64,000 nucleotides of DNA from Parus major. Lineage: Eukaryota; Chordata; Aves; Passeriformes; Paridae. Numbering within the stretch: the first letter of the stretch is position 1; each line of letters opens with the position of its first letter. The translations under genes and the position numbers were made by a program. The DNA is taken from NCBI RefSeq assembly GCF_001522545.3, contig NC_031768.1, positions 92,242,230 to 92,306,229 on the forward strand. The letters are read 5' to 3'. This document shows positions 36,401 through 49,900 of the stretch, in pieces. Under the pieces are notes generated by a model. That model did no database searches. It was not told the origin of the DNA and was given only the letters and a program-made list of their open reading frames with translations.

Positions 36401-39033
36401 TTGGAAGGGAAACCAGCCAAGGTCCACTGTGGTAGTGCTAAAAGGATGAGCCTGGCCCATGGCATCTCCCTTGAAACTGCTTTTTGTCAGGTTTGTGCTT
36501 CTGGGAAGTGTGGCAGTGTATGGAATCTGCTACATACTGTTTATGAGTTAGAACTTGATTTTATTGACTAACAGTCCTTGTATCTTGTGACAGTCTTTTT
36601 CTGTGCTTTGCATCATGCCAAAGAGACAGGGGAGTGGTGTTGGCATGTCTTTGTATGAATAGGTCTGTCATTAAATATTTGAAATAGAAACATCTGAAAT
36701 AGATCTTGCCTGAGAAGAACAATGGGATAACTAGAGAAATCCAGTTTTCTCCAAATTTGCTTTTGGGGCTGGGAGTTTTAAGCAAACAGAATTAGAAAAA
36801 AAAAATAGACAAAAAAAAAAAGAAAAAGAAAAAAAGAGCAGGTTAGTGCATGGGCTTAAAAACAACAAACCCAGGGAGGCATGAAAGGAGACACAAGGAA
36901 AGTTAGAAGAGTGGGGATGCTTAGCAGAGGGAGGGGTTTTCTTGTTTGTTTGTTTTAATAAATAAGATCAACTAAGGGAGAGGGAAGCTGCTGGTAAAAA
37001 GATTGAAAGTCCTTTGTTCACAAGAGGCACTGTCTTGTAAAGGGAACCTTTTTCACTTGATGTGGATCTAAGCCCGAGGACCACTGACTGCTAGTGAGGG
37101 TGCTGAGGCATGGACATGCATTTGGGTATTTCTTGTTTTCTCTGGTCTCTAAATCTGTATTTTTATTTTCTGCAGGGTGAGGATTCAGTCCTCTTCCTCA
37201 GGCAATTCCTCTGAAATCATACTGCTAGGAAAGGGTTACAGGCAGCCTTTGCTGCAGGCACACACAAGATGAAGGGTAGGGTTTTCAACTCCTTTCAGAT
37301 TGTGGAAAGTGTCAGCACATGGGTCCAGTATGCAGAACACAAATTCAACAGCCTGCTTGGTGTGTGGCAGGAAAAGCTCTGTTAGAGGTAATTGTAGTTC
37401 AGGGTTTTGAACAAGCCTTTGTATTTCTCTCCCATGCTAATAACCTATTGGTGAGGATATGCAAGCCAAACTCCTTTTATTTTAGCCACTCTTATCTCCT
37501 CCCAAGTACCTCTCCCCATATCTAATACCTAAAAACTCCACAAACCAGCTAATCTTAACAGTTTCCTCCAAGATTTTGCCCATCTCAGCCTTGCCAAGTG
37601 TGGCATCTGATGTTGTAGTAGGCAGGTTCAAGTTCTGGTTAAAAATGCTTTCATGGGGGACTAAGCAGTACAGGTGTTTGAATACTTCTTCTCCAAGCAC
37701 TGCATTCAGAAATTCACTTTATAAGAAACAAAAATTTTTTGGTTCTTACTGAGAGCCTGACCATGTTACAAAAACCCCTCACCAAATGGCATGGGAGACA
37801 ACCACTTCCCATAAGCATCGCAGTGCTGAAACAGCCAGGGATGACAGGGAATGATGTGCTGTCATGGCTAAAGGCCTAGCTGTGCTTCACCTCTCCTTCT
37901 GGTCTTAGAAATGAACAATTTCATGCTTTGGCACTCTTGCTGCTACCTGATCTGGGTGAAAGCCCTCAGTTCTTCCCTGTTTAGGCCAAGATTTGTCTTA
38001 TAGTTTCAGTCAAGCTTCACATGACTTCATGGTATTTTGCATTTTAGTAATTTGCAAATGTATGGGCGGTGATCAAGAGCTTTCTTAGGAGGTGAAGCAA
38101 ACAGTTAAAGGAATTTTAGATGTTAAATATTTTACTAATCACAACTGCTCTTACATTTTTCTACTGGTTAAGTTTAAGGTTAAAGGGCAGAGCAGAAACA
38201 ACTGAAATTCCCCTCATTTCTCCTCACTTCAGATCCTTCTGTAGGAGTAGGACTGTCTGTGACTCGCATTCTGCTGCTTTGTCCTGCTCAGAACTGGTTC
38301 TGATACTTCCCCGAATGGCAGCAGTAACTAATGGTACTTGACCCAGCAAGGTGTGTGTTAGTTGTTCCATAACTGGCTGTCTGAAAAAGCCTCATACCTT
38401 GCACACATTGGCAAGCTCCACCAGTTCTTGGACAAGAACAGCGTATCAACTGAATTCTTAATAATAATTAGATTGTCACTGATATATTGGTAGTGTTACA
38501 GAGGTATCACAAGCTTCTGAGGCTCACTAAAGCACACTGAAGGTCGGGACTACAAGCACTATAAAATACATACTTGTATTCTCTTTGTGTGAAAATACTG
38601 GTTCATTTTAAAAAAAAAAATCGTCCAAGATTCTTATTTGTTTTTTCTATTCATATTTCCAGATAAAGCTTTTCAGCATTTGTGGAACAGAAATGCATTT
38701 GTTTCAAACTTTTATTTCAAAAATGTATTTTATGTTCTAATATAAAATTTAAATCAAAACTGAGAGTAGCAATCAAAACAAAATTATTTTGTCAAAACAA
38801 CATTCAATTGATTGAAATGATTTTTTATTTTTGTTTCACGGGTAACTTTGCAATGCAGTGTTTAATTCAACTGTGAAACAAAAGCAAATTTCAAAGTCTA
38901 GCTATCCTGTGAAGCAAAAATATTGGGTTGTGTTTGGGCTTTTCTAGGTGGTGCTTAAGGGAGTGCTTCCTCAGAATTCAACTGAATCTTTTTAATTAAA
39001 AAGAAAAAAAAAATTGAAGTGGGAGCACAAGTG
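33481..39033. other. Non-coding DNA, no supported gene
   Basis: Five and a half kilobases contain no recognisable exon, RNA gene or transposon. Open frames are at most 110 codons. A-rich tracts occur at 34612-34631, 36795-36838 and 38609-38621, and a T-rich tract at 34767-34802. The sequence around 36000-36070 ('cctgcttaatgcaaataact') carries an octamer-like word but is otherwise unremarkable. Confidence 0.5.
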
Positions 39034-39262
39034 GAAGGAGGCCTCAAGCTGTGCTGGGGGAGGTTCAAGTTGGACCTCAAGAAGATTTGTTTCACTGAAA
39101 AATTTGTAAGGCTTTGAAGTGGTGGAGCCACCATCCCTGGAAGCAGTCAAGAAGTGACTGGATGTGGCACTTAATGCTGTGGTTTGGTTAACGTGAGGGT
39201 GTTTGCTCAGAGGTTGGATTCAATGATCTTGGAGGTCTTTTCCCACCTAAATAATTCTATGA
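39034..39262 (+). mobile_element. CR1 LINE 3' end
   Basis: The sequence reads in plus orientation through the CR1 landmarks 'ggaggcctcaagctgtgctg', 'gtggagccaccatccctgg', 'gtgactggatgtggcacttaatgctgtgg', 'ggttggattcaatgatcttgg' and 'aggtcttttcccacctaaat', ending at ATTCTATGA. About 20 bp normally found between 'aaggctttg' and 'gaagtggtggag', the 'ggctgcccaggg' block, are missing, so there is a small internal deletion. It is 5'-truncated, keeps only ~230 bp, and is inactive. It looks younger than the copies at 6272 and 18142. Confidence 0.93.
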
Positions 39263-42200
39263 CCCTTAGACTATTCTGAAATCTTCCTGTATTGATGTTA
39301 TTATTGGACTTTGTATCTCTGTAACTGTTGATCAGAATCCATCTCTCTAACCGTATGTAGATCCAACCTGGAAATGTATTCTGTGTTTCTGCTCAGCAAA
39401 GAAGCTGAGAAGGAAGGCTGGGAAGCCTTTGATACTGTTTCAGCTCTCCTGACTTCCATCTCTGTGAGCTGGTTATTAATCAAATTCTGAGTGCCCATCT
39501 GAGTCCAGCTGCTTGCAAAGGGAGCAAATAGTTGAAGGTAATGACAGTGTGAGTTTAAAGCCTATACAGTTAATATTAGTGTATTCACTTTATTTGTTGC
39601 TTCCTAGATTTGATTTAAAAGGGACCTTCCCTTAGAAGAAGACATTCTGGTTATTGCTTTACATCTTTCCTTGTCCTGTAAAACACCCATAACACATTAT
39701 CTCTTTTTCTTTCTCATGTAAAAGCTGTATACTTAATCAGTGAAATTCTTCTGGCAGCAGTCTTCTCAAGGGCCACAATGTGGTAGATGCCTTGGAGACA
39801 TTTTACTTTATAGATTACTTCTTTGTCTAAGTTTAAATTCTTCAGGATTGGCCTAAATCTGTTGCAGTGAGAGAACTTCACAGAGGAAAAACATGAATAT
39901 AAGGAGGGTATGTTAGACTAATAGGGAAAGGGTGAAGATTGAAAGCCCAGAACATAGTTAAGAATTGTTCTCTTGCTGGAAAATGTAAAGCATCTGACTT
40001 TGTCTGAACAGTGTGATGATGATCCTTACTTTTTGAAGAGCTGAGCTACTTAACCCACTCATGTTACCTTGGTTATTCAGGTCTGTCTGCCTTGAGCTTG
40101 GATAGATACAAGGGTCTCATATTCCTTGAGAGTATCAGCACTGAAACTTCTGTAGGTTTGGGATAGATCAGTGAATGTCTGATTACCCATTCATTCCATG
40201 GAAGTTGTGGTCTGAAAACTTTGGAGTTCTCCTATTGGAGATAAACAGAAGGTGACAAAGTAATACCAATTGAATTTTTTTTCCATTCATTTGACCACCT
40301 AACCTATTGTTTCTGTTTTTCAAACCAGAAAAGGGGGATTTTGTGATACAGAAAAGCTGCTTTAAGTAAATTTATACTGGGGCAATAGTGCAATAGTATT
40401 GTTGGTTCAGTATTTCTCTGTAAACAGGCTGGTGACAAGACAGAGATATTCTTTGTCCAACAGCTATCTCCTGCTTCACTAGCATTTTTTTACATGATTA
40501 GTCATGTAACCTAAAATATCAGTATAAATTAAATTTAGTCTTAAGTAGACTGATTTAATCTGAAGAATATATTTTGCACCAGTCTTGGACATGAAGGGTT
40601 GGGATATTAATGTATTTAGTCCTTAAAAAGTACAAAAATAAAAGCTCCCCCACCTGAGAGCTGGTTAAATAAATAAATAAAACAGTTTATGTTGTGGACA
40701 TGCTCACAATAGTGCATGCCAGTGGAACAGTGCACATCACAAAGATAATAATATAAGCAGTAAAATATCCCAAGCAAACCAAAAGCATCTGTAGGTCTTG
40801 CCTAGCTGGCTGGTACTATTGGGATGGTTGTTTTTAGCTGACCATGCCATTAATGCTTTGTAAATGTATATGTGCATGCTGAGGGTTGGTCAGGAATTGA
40901 ACTGTGTTTGTAATGGTTCTATTCAATTGCTGCATTGTGCCTGGATGCCTGCAAATATGTAAGAGCACAGCAAAGGTACTCAAGAAACTATTAGACCATG
41001 TAGGAGCTGGTCTACCAACCCTAGTCACAGGAGAATGTAATGGGCCATAAACAGGATGTAAAGGAACATTTGGAAAGATGTTTGGAGAAGTCCTGGCATG
41101 TAACTCATGAAGTTTTTGTTAGCTGATGTCCCCGCATTTCTTGTAGAAAACAGATGAAGTTCCCTTGGAACATGTATTGAGCCTCATCTAAGCTCTCTCC
41201 TTGGCTTCAGCAGGCTGGGGATCAAGGTCATGTTGAATTCTCAGTTCACACTGTTGGATGCAGTCAGAACCCACCACTCTTGCTCAAGCTATTGCAGCCT
41301 GTGCTGCCTTCAGCCCCAAATCAACACTGGCAGTACAGCTCTCCTGGTGGCAAATATAGAAGTTAGGAAATGTCTGATGTTAACTTGGTTTTAAGTGTTA
41401 CTTGATGGAATCACCTCTGGAACTATGAGTTTGGGGAACCCTGAGATCTCCTGATCTTTCTGTTCAGTCTTTCCTTCTAGAGATGAATGGGCCATTTTGC
41501 TGGCAAATGGCAATTGTAAGCATAATTCCAAAAGGGTTCTTAATAGGAGGATTTTAGCATCACATGTAATGAAGCCCCACTAAGAAGGTATGCTCCCTTT
41601 CAAGAATCAACACTCCTCAGGTCAAGAAGTCAGAGACTTTCCCAAATGTTTACATGGGCAAAAGAAATGAGTTTATCCCCCTGGCTCCCAAAAAGCTATT
41701 AGCAGTACACATCCATAGAATTGACTTCCTGACCGTGTGCATTTAGGTTAGTTCTGGATTCCCTTTTCAGACTCAACTGTTTAACAGGGATAATGGCAGC
41801 GGCTTCAGAAATTGCTGATTCCTGTCTCAGGCATGACAAATTTCACAGTACATTCTTTAATTCCTATTTCTATAGTAGTTTGTAAAGCATCTTCACTTAC
41901 AGGTTTTTAATATTCAGTGAGAAATAAATTTGGGAATAGGGTCCTTCAGGTAAGGGGTCTGTTGCAGAAGTGTGTAAGTCCTTTGGTCATTGCATTGTAC
42001 AAAAGCTTCAGATTTTTGCAACTGGAACTTCTGAAAGGTTCATATAAATATGAGATTGCTGTACTTACGAGAAAATCTTGATATCATCTTGCTGTTATGT
42101 GAGGTATTTAAGAAATCCTGAAATATCTTTAAAGATGAAACAATGGGAAGCTGCTTACCTCATGACATAATAAGGCAAAATAAGGTCACGAAAAAAGTTG

Positions 42201-44939
42201 TGGTTGCAGCTCCAGCAACAGAGCTGAATGAGTTATTTGTAAGAAATAATTTATTTGCCAAATACAGCTTTTCTTGTCCCATCAAATATACACAAGTTGA
42301 TCAGTCTCTTTGATTCAGGAATCGTTGGAATTTATTCGATGACTGTTTTCAAAACTTAGATTCTATGGACTCTCTGTAAAGGGAGTTGAAAGAAGGCTGG
42401 CTGTGGTTTTAATACTATTTGCAAAAGCCTATTCTGTAATTTTCCTCTCTGGCATCCATCTTATACATTTGCATTACATGATGCCAGGTGTTTAGGAGTC
42501 TATAGTTTTGATGAAAGGGAGTAACAAGGTCAGTTTTCATACAAGAGTTAATGTTCATACAGCACGAGTTAATGTTTAGCGGACAGGAGGTTTCACACAG
42601 GTTTCTGAATCCTCACACATCTTTCATATTACATTTATTTTATTAACCCTTTGACTGAAGTGGTAAACAATAAATGGAAAAAGCAGGTCATGATGTTGCA
42701 TCGATGAAGTGAGGAATGGGGTGTGATTATTTCATGAGTGCACTGATTCAGAAGCTCAGGGTGAAGCTTGATGCTTCTTTTCGCTGCACGCAAGGGCAGA
42801 AACATCTCAAAAGTAGTTGCTGGTGTGCTGCATTCATGAAAGGAGCATAGCATTCACTTTCCAGCCACCAGAGAGTAAAGAAAAGACAGAGAGCTGCAGA
42901 CATCTGTTACTTTGTTTGCTTACCTACCCCTGTTCCTGGAGGTTTTGAAGTAGGATTTGAAAAGTGCATGTGACAGTCATTGTTTCTGGCCATACTTTAC
43001 AACGACCTACTGACTTTCAAGAGCCAAAATTTGGACCTGCATTATTTAGCCAGCGGTACACACAGGGTACTATCAGTGAAAAGGCTGGGAACAAAATGCA
43101 GTTCCTAGTTTCCTGCCTATTATTTAGTACATATCTGATTTTAAATCTATTTTCTGCATACCCTTGCGTGCATATTCGTTGGCAGATGTGCTTCTTGCCA
43201 TTATGGGGCAGATCCCATAGATTTTCTGCGTCATTAGTACAGAGAGCCAGTCATTTAAAAAAAAAAAAAAGAAAAAAAAAAAGCTTATTTGCCTGAGCCG
43301 TTAAGATTTTTTCTCACAGTTCTGCCTGTGGCGCCTGTCACTAGCAGTCAAATAAGGACAATTTTACCATTCTCTCCTGCTGCTCTAATTTTTTTTTTCA
43401 GTGCCAGTACATGTATTTGTTATTCTTTATAACTCCCTTTGAAGTTGGGAATCCAAGGGGAATCTAAAACCGACCAGATGTTTCTGCTGCTGGAGACACA
43501 GAAGACAGCAAGGATTAAGTTTAACTGAAACTTAGTTCTCTAAAAAACCCCATTACAGTGAGAATTCTTCTTCAGTTAGTTTTATTTATTATTTATATTT
43601 GCACTTGCCATCCTGGGTAGGTGATACCTCAAGTCATCTGGCCTGGGAGAAAAATGGATGATTTATCCAAGTAAATAGTGTATCAGCAGCTGCCTGCGTT
43701 GATTTCCCTTATGGGGTTTCAGTTCCATTACACTGCATATTTCCCACCCACACTCTTTATACAGTATTTCATGTTGAGGAAAATCATTCCCATCTCTGTA
43801 ACTTCAGAGAACAGATATGTGGAACCATCCAGGGAGAGGGCAGTGCAACTCCTGTGTGCGTGGGGAGGGGTGACATACTTAAGAAGGTACTGGCCAGAAA
43901 ACAGCACGAGATTTTTAACTCCTTCTCCTGTCACGGCTGAAAGATGAGAGAGAGGAATAAAAGCTGACATGGGAGACTGGGTATGAGAAAGAAGGGTTGT
44001 GCTAACCTCCTTAAAGTGAGGGCAGCAGTCGTCTCTCAGGTGGCAAAGGACAGAAGAAATGGTTTTGGTTACTTCTGAGTTCAGGTGACATGTTTTTGAA
44101 GCTGAAAGACAAGAAAAAATGAGAGAAAAAGTTTTAAAACAGTCTGTGATATGAAATATCTGTAATCTCATGCAGTATCCATCTCCAAATTAAGCAGTGG
44201 GCAATCCTGCTGGCCTGCTTCTGCAGTCATGAGAAATAACCCACGAGAGAAAGGAGCGCATGTTGAGGCCTCATGGAGGTCCAAGTGGGAAGGCAGAAAC
44301 AGAACAATACCGTGGTCTCTCTTTACCTTGGGCATGGCTTAAGATAAAGTTTGTGTCCACTTTGAGATTTTAAACACCTCGGGTGTCTGGAGTACTGGTT
44401 ACCAAGTTACCTCGTCGAAGTCGGTGGGATTGCCTGTCCCTGTGCCCATCTGTCACATCCATACTGTTGAGTATGCTGATACTGTTCAGCTGAGTCAGAA
44501 AGAACTGGAAAGATGATTTGTTTTCTACAGAATGGGTATCTAAGGAGAGGAGAAAAACTCAGAGTAGTGCCCCTGCTGAGGGAAAACAAGCAGAACTTCT
44601 CAGCTAAGCATGTTTGGCAGAGGACAGTTGGCTGGCCAGCACAGGCTGTCTTCTGCTCACCGAGAACGTTATCTTTGTTCTGGGAGAGAAGACCAAAGAC
44701 AATTGTTCTCCTCTTGTCTGCTGCTCACAGGCTCTGATTGCAAATTTGTAGGAAGACAGACTTTATCAGTATCTATTTCATGTTTGAGCTGGTTTGGTTT
44801 TTTTGAAGTCCAGCCCTCTTTTGTGTTGATAAGTCAAGGTACATCTCTGGCAGATAGCGTTTTCCCTTTCCTCTCTCCTGTGGGATTCCAGCAGCTCTTC
44901 CCTGATTTTTCTCTGTATGGATTCACTTGATTGTTTCAC
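39263..44939. other. Non-coding DNA, no supported gene
   Basis: The longest frame is 147 codons on the minus strand at 43728-44171. It has no recognisable domain and lies in ordinary AT-rich sequence, so I treat it as chance. Short repeats are an AATA run at 40667-40682 and an A-rich tract at 43257-43282. No transposon or RNA gene is recognised. Confidence 0.5.
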
Positions 44940-45230
44940 ACCAAATCTCGCTGCTTCTCAAGTGTTGATGTCACAACAACCATAATTGAGAAATAGTATC
45001 GGACTCTGCCTAAGTTACTCTTTTAATTGGCCAGATGGATCGCTAACACCTTCACCGAGGCACTGTCCTCCATCATTAGCTGTTGGAGTTGCTGCCTAAT
45101 ATTGCAAGGGCCTGCACACCACCCTAATTTGTTTTTAAACAGGAAAATCAAAAGCCTGGTAATTGTATAGAGCCTCCCAATAAACACCAGGTAAAATGCC
45201 TGCACTCTAACAAGCTCTCTTCAGAACAGC
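44940..45230. promoter_or_regulatory. Candidate conserved non-coding element
   Basis: This is a compact block without repeats, of balanced composition and with retained CpGs ('aaatctcgctg', 'ggatcgctaac', 'ttcaccgagg'). It contains a 'ttttaattggccag' homeodomain-type core near 45020 and 'ccatcattagctgttgg' near 45070, followed by 'tgcctaatattgcaagggcc'. It has no open frame above 60 codons. It stands out from its neighbours by low homopolymer content and resembles deeply conserved vertebrate enhancers. No alignment has been done. Confidence 0.35.
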
Positions 45231-45849
45231 AAAAGAGAGTAGAGAAAATTATTTGCTAGTGCCTATACTTACTTAAAGCTGCTTTTCTGTTTTCAAAATA
45301 TAAAAAGAAATGAGGTCCTGGAAACACTGGGTGGTTTGGGATGTTCTGTAAGGTTTTGAGGAAAGATAAAAAGGAAAAAGTAATCACATGTTTTTCATTT
45401 TATATTTTTAGGACTTGAATTTCTCAGCTTTGTATTAAAGGGAAACAGGTTAAAATCAGAGAATTCTGGACTTATGTATTTTCTCTTCTTTATTTTTTTG
45501 TCAAGGCATCAAGGCAGATGGTATGAAAAGCATTTATATTGGTCTCTCTGCTGACAGAGCTTAACCTAATAATCCAGGACTTGGAACTGGGTGCTTCGAT
45601 AAAAACACTTTCTGAGAGATTTTTCCATTCAAAACACCAGGAGAAGTTTTTTAATTGACAACATCAAAAATTAGTATCCTGCCAGGACTACATTTCTTTG
45701 CACCTTATTACTCAGAACAAAACATTAATATGTTCTCATTCTGAGCATGAGAGTTTTCAATAAATTTTTCCTTAATTAAACCAAAGATGAAGTGGAATGG
45801 TTTACCACAGGATTGTGAGAGTGAAATGAGGAAAAAGCCCAGTTCCACA
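45231..45849. other. Non-coding DNA left of the LTR
   Basis: AT-rich sequence with no gene or recognised repeat. It ends at the left edge of the LTR near 45850. I could not identify a convincing target-site duplication. Confidence 0.5.
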
Positions 45850-46965
45850 TGTAATGTGCTGACCCTGGCTGATGTGTAGGGTCCCACCAAAGCTACTCTA
45901 TCACTCCCCTCCTCACCTGGACAGGGGGGAGAAAATACTACTCTTGGGTCACAGTAAGGACAGGCAGAGATCACTCAACATTTGCTATCACAGGCAAAAC
46001 AAACTCTACTTCAGGAAAATTAATATAATTTATTACAGGTCAAATCAAAGTAGGATAATGAGAGATAAAACCAAATCTTAAAAACACCTTTTCCCCACCC
46101 CTCCTTTCTTCTTGAGTTTCTCTTCACTCCTGATTTTCTCTAACCTCTCCCTGCAGTGACACAGGGGGAAGGGGAATGTGGGCTGAGGTCAGATTATCAA
46201 AGTTGTCTCTGCCAGTCCTTCCTCCTTGGAGGGAGGACTCCTCACTCTTTCCCTACTCATGGGGTCCTCACCTTGGGAGACAGCCCTCCATGAACTTCTC
46301 CAAGGTGAGTCCTTCCCACAAGCTACAGTTCCTTACGAGCTGCTCCAGCATGCAGTCCCCTCAGGAGCTGGCTGCTCCAGTGTGGATCTCCCACAGGGTC
46401 ACAAGTCCTGCCAGCAAACCTGCTTCAGATTGGACTTCTCTCTCCCTGGGGTCACAGGTCATGCCAGGAGTCTGCTCCAGGGTGGGTCTCCCAAGGGGAT
46501 GTAGTCTTCTTCAGGAATCCCCTTACACTGCTGTGGTGTCTTCCATGGGCTGCAGGTGGATCTTTGCTCCACCACGGACCACCATGGGCTGTGGGGGCAC
46601 AGCTGCCTCATCATGATCTGCACCAGGGTCTGCAGGGGAATCACTGCTCCAATGCCTGGAGTACCTACTGCCCCTCCTTCTCCACTGACCTTGATGCTTG
46701 CAAAGTTGTTTCTCTCACGTATTCTAGCTCCTTTCTGCTGCTGCTGTTCTGCAGTTTTTTATCCCCCTTTTCAAGCACATTGTCCCAGAGGAGCTGTCAG
46801 TCACTGATGGGCTCAGCCTTGGCCAGTGGTGAGTTCATCTTGGAGCCATCTGGCCCTGGATCTCTTGGATGTAGGGGAAGCTTCTGGCAGATTCTCAAAG
46901 AAGCCATCCCTATAGCCCCCCGTGCTACCAAAGCCTTGCCATGCAAGCCCAATATCCGTATCAGT
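45850..46965 (-). mobile_element. Solo LTR of an avian endogenous retrovirus
   Basis: About 1.1 kb agrees in order and spacing with an LTR I know as abundant in passerine genomes, present here in antisense. The left (3') end is TGTAATGTGCTGACCCTGGC. Then come 'cactcccctcctcacctgga' near 45904, the antisense poly(A) signal TTTATT at 46029-46034 (AATAAA on the minus strand), 'agtaggataatgagagataaaacc' near 46049, and a zone of degenerate repeats ending in 'tgctccag'. 'gaccttgatgcttgcaaagttgtttctctcac' follows near 46687. A TATA-like GATAAAAAA on the minus strand lies at 46755-46763, and 'ggctcagccttggccagtgg' near 46810. No gag, pol or env sequence flanks it, which points to a solo LTR left by recombination. 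The right boundary is approximate. Family name and ERV class are not assigned. Open frames inside it (up to 146 codons) are by-products. Confidence 0.8.
46200..46660. repeat. Degenerate tandem repeat domain inside the LTR
   Basis: Units carrying 'tgctccag' or a close variant recur at 46341, 46373, 46421, 46473 and 46565. A related 'gggctgcagg'-type word occurs near 46547, 46587 and 46626. Spacings are irregular (about 32, 48, 52 and 92 bp), so the array is old and mutated. Such internal repeats are part of the LTR family as I remember it. Confidence 0.6.
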
Positions 46966-49900
46966 TATTTCTTTGTCCTTGTTTGAGCACTTCTGGATTC
47001 TCTTCTGGTGATTGTTCTCCTGTTTTTGATGGTGTGTTAGATATTTTGAAATTTACAGACTTAACCTCAGTCTTTGAAATTCAGAAATCTCAGCTTTGAA
47101 AATGCAGAATTAAACTGTGATTCTGAGTTCCCCTTAATTGTGAGCACCTTGACATACAGAAAAGGCAGCATTTCCCTTTGTTCAGTTATAGTCTGACCTT
47201 CATCCTATAACCCAGCTTTAGTGGGGAAAACTGAAAGACTGAAGGCAGTGGATAAGAAGATAACATGGTCCAAATGTAAAATCTGAAGCTCAGCACTGTG
47301 CAGCCCACACCTGCATTTTTAGCTTTTGGTATGTGTGTGTTCTTGAAACATTGCATTTGAAATACATACAGGAAACTAAGCTTAGCTGGAAGACTACAAT
47401 TTGTAAACATTTTCCCATATATGTTTAGATAGAATGGTATGGGGGCATAGGGTAAGGCTGTGGATTTAAAAAATATGTTTATGCTTTTGTAACACAATCC
47501 ATAGTCCATTTTAGACTTAGTTCTGATTAAACAAAGATATTCAGATGTGCCATGGAAGTGAGCAAGTAGTGAAACAGGTTCCTCAGTATTGTGACACCAA
47601 CACTGCAAAGCAGACTGACCAAGTGGGAGGTTACAACCTACTTTGTTAGGTCAGATTGTGATGTTTTTCCAGCTGCCCTAAAGTGTCTTGAAACATAATT
47701 TAGTGTCATCTACAGTTGTCTTTTTCCATATAGGAGCACTGCAGGCAAGAGTGTGCGGTGGAAAGGGCCAGTTCTGCCAACAGCAGCTGCCAAGGACATG
47801 GCTTACCTATTGTCAGTAACATACTGTCTTATACAGACAAACAGGAATCTCCCTTTTATCTCTTGCAGTCTTGAGTATTAGAGTATATAGGCAATGAGTC
47901 CAAACCAACCAGGGAGCCAGAGGGTAAACTGCGCATCTGACTGTGAGAGTCATCATCAGGCCAAGTACTCCATCAGGCCAGTTGGAAAAACATCTTGTTA
48001 CTGAGAGGTAGGGCTGGATTTATGTTGTGCCCAGCCTGCTCAGTTAGAGAGGGAGGATTAGATAGCCCATAATATAGCTGTGATACTCTTGAGCACCAAT
48101 GGGTTACAAGTCCTTCTGCTGTGCTCAGAGTAGCACATGTGTGAATAGGGTAAGGACTTGGATGCAGCCCCAGTACCCCCAAACTGTCTGAGTTACTCCA
48201 ACAAAGTAGCATAGACCTCTAAGGAGCACATTTTCTGCCAATTTGCATGCATTTGTGTTCTCTTGGTCTTGGAAAACATTATGCCTCCTGTTCTCAAACA
48301 GCGTTCCTATTTCCGTCATGGTTTAACAGCTGCCTTGCAGTTGTGGTCTTTAGATCTACCTTTCTTAGATCTCCAGTTGCCCCATGGCCTCTTTCATCTT
48401 CCTTTCCCAGGGTCCTGGACAGATTCTGAGCTCCCTGCTAGCTTGCTGTTGCTTTGTATCTGCCCTCAGATTGCGGGTGCTGGTGTTCTGACAGTCTACC
48501 CAAATCCTTCGTTGCTCAGAGGAAATAATAACTCTCATTCAGCTGCTTTCTTAGCATTTATTGTGACATCCGAAGACAAATGCAAACTCATCTCTAGAAT
48601 CATTATTCTCTTTGAAGAACAACGGATTGTCAGGGGAGACATTTTTTTGTGTGGATTCACTTAGAAGTTCTGTCCCCCAGTGTGGTTCTCCAGCTGCCCC
48701 TGTCATATCCTCCGTTGTTGTTTATCCAACTTTTAATAATTTCCTTTTCATGCTAGAAAAGGCCACATAATTTTCTCTCTGTGTGTGCATGTAATTGTAT
48801 CTACTTCATGTTTTTTCATTTCTTTCAATTCATAACATACAAAATGTATAGGAAAAGGCATTCATTGTACTAAATACATTTATTATTTATGCATGGTTTA
48901 TATTTTTTGGCCTAAATTTCATTGAGTGCCTAAGGATATCGTGCACCTCCGGTTAGTCATTAAGGTATTTCTTAATCATCTCACATCATGACTAATTTTT
49001 GGAAGAGACACACTTATTTGTGAAAGGGGTACACCTGCTTCTATGTAGAAACAAATGGAGGGGACCCTTGCTGGGGTTACTAGGAAAGGCAGGGACTATG
49101 AACATTGTTCTGTGTAACAAGAAGAAGGAATGTCACTTAATACATTGCCAACCACACTGCTTCTCACACTGAGTATCAGCTATTTATTTATGTTTTCTGG
49201 ATCACTAAAGCTGCTTTGAGGTACCAGTGTAATACTTGAATAGTTTTGGTTAAATTCTTTTGGTTTCAAGTCATCTCTCTTTCTGATGGGAGATCAGGCC
49301 TGGTCTGGAATCAGTTAGAGGTGGTAGCTTAATTTTCTCTATTAACATAAGCTTTCACCTAAAAGTGTTGAGATCAGCACAAGGCTTGCCTTTACAGGAG
49401 CATGCACAGACACGAGGGTGGAAAATTTCTCAGAGAAACTGTCGTTCAAGTTCTCTGGGTAGAGTAGGAATGTTGTACATTCCACTTCTAATAGCAATGG
49501 CACTTTACCTTTTAGCAAAAGGAACAGAAGGAAGCAGCAGAGACAATGTCCCTCCAGTCATGACTTTGGTTTTGACAGTTTAAGCATTGGATAGCGTTAA
49601 AAAAAAATAAAAAATAAAAAATAAAAATTTACAAATAATCAGGTACGACATCCCTGGTTGTGACAGAGGACAGGGATAAAGAGAGGAAAACCAGTGGGAA
49701 ACATTAGGAACTGCAGCCCTGCTGGAATGAGCAGGACTTTTTTGGCATCTTTTTTTTCATTGTGTGTCCCTAAAAAAATCCCCAAACCATATAACATGTG
49801 ATTAGAGGAAATCTGAACACCGTATCAGCCTGAAACACCTTAGTCCTGGTACTACTGTACTACTGGTACAAAGTCTCCAATATTTTGGCACTGCTCTCCC

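Noticed and set aside
36795..36838. Poly(A) tail of a processed pseudogene
   Set aside because: The A-rich tract is interrupted, and nothing upstream on the plus strand resembles a spliced transcript or known protein.
43728..44171. 147-codon open frame on the minus strand
   Set aside because: No domain, signal or splice context. A frame of this length is expected by chance in 64 kb.
46176..46616. 146-codon open frame on the plus strand
   Set aside because: It lies within the ERV LTR in antisense and crosses its degenerate repeat domain. The composition is that of the repeat and there is no protein signature.
47186..47608. 140-codon open frame on the minus strand
   Set aside because: No recognisable motif and AT-rich codon make-up like the surrounding non-coding DNA.
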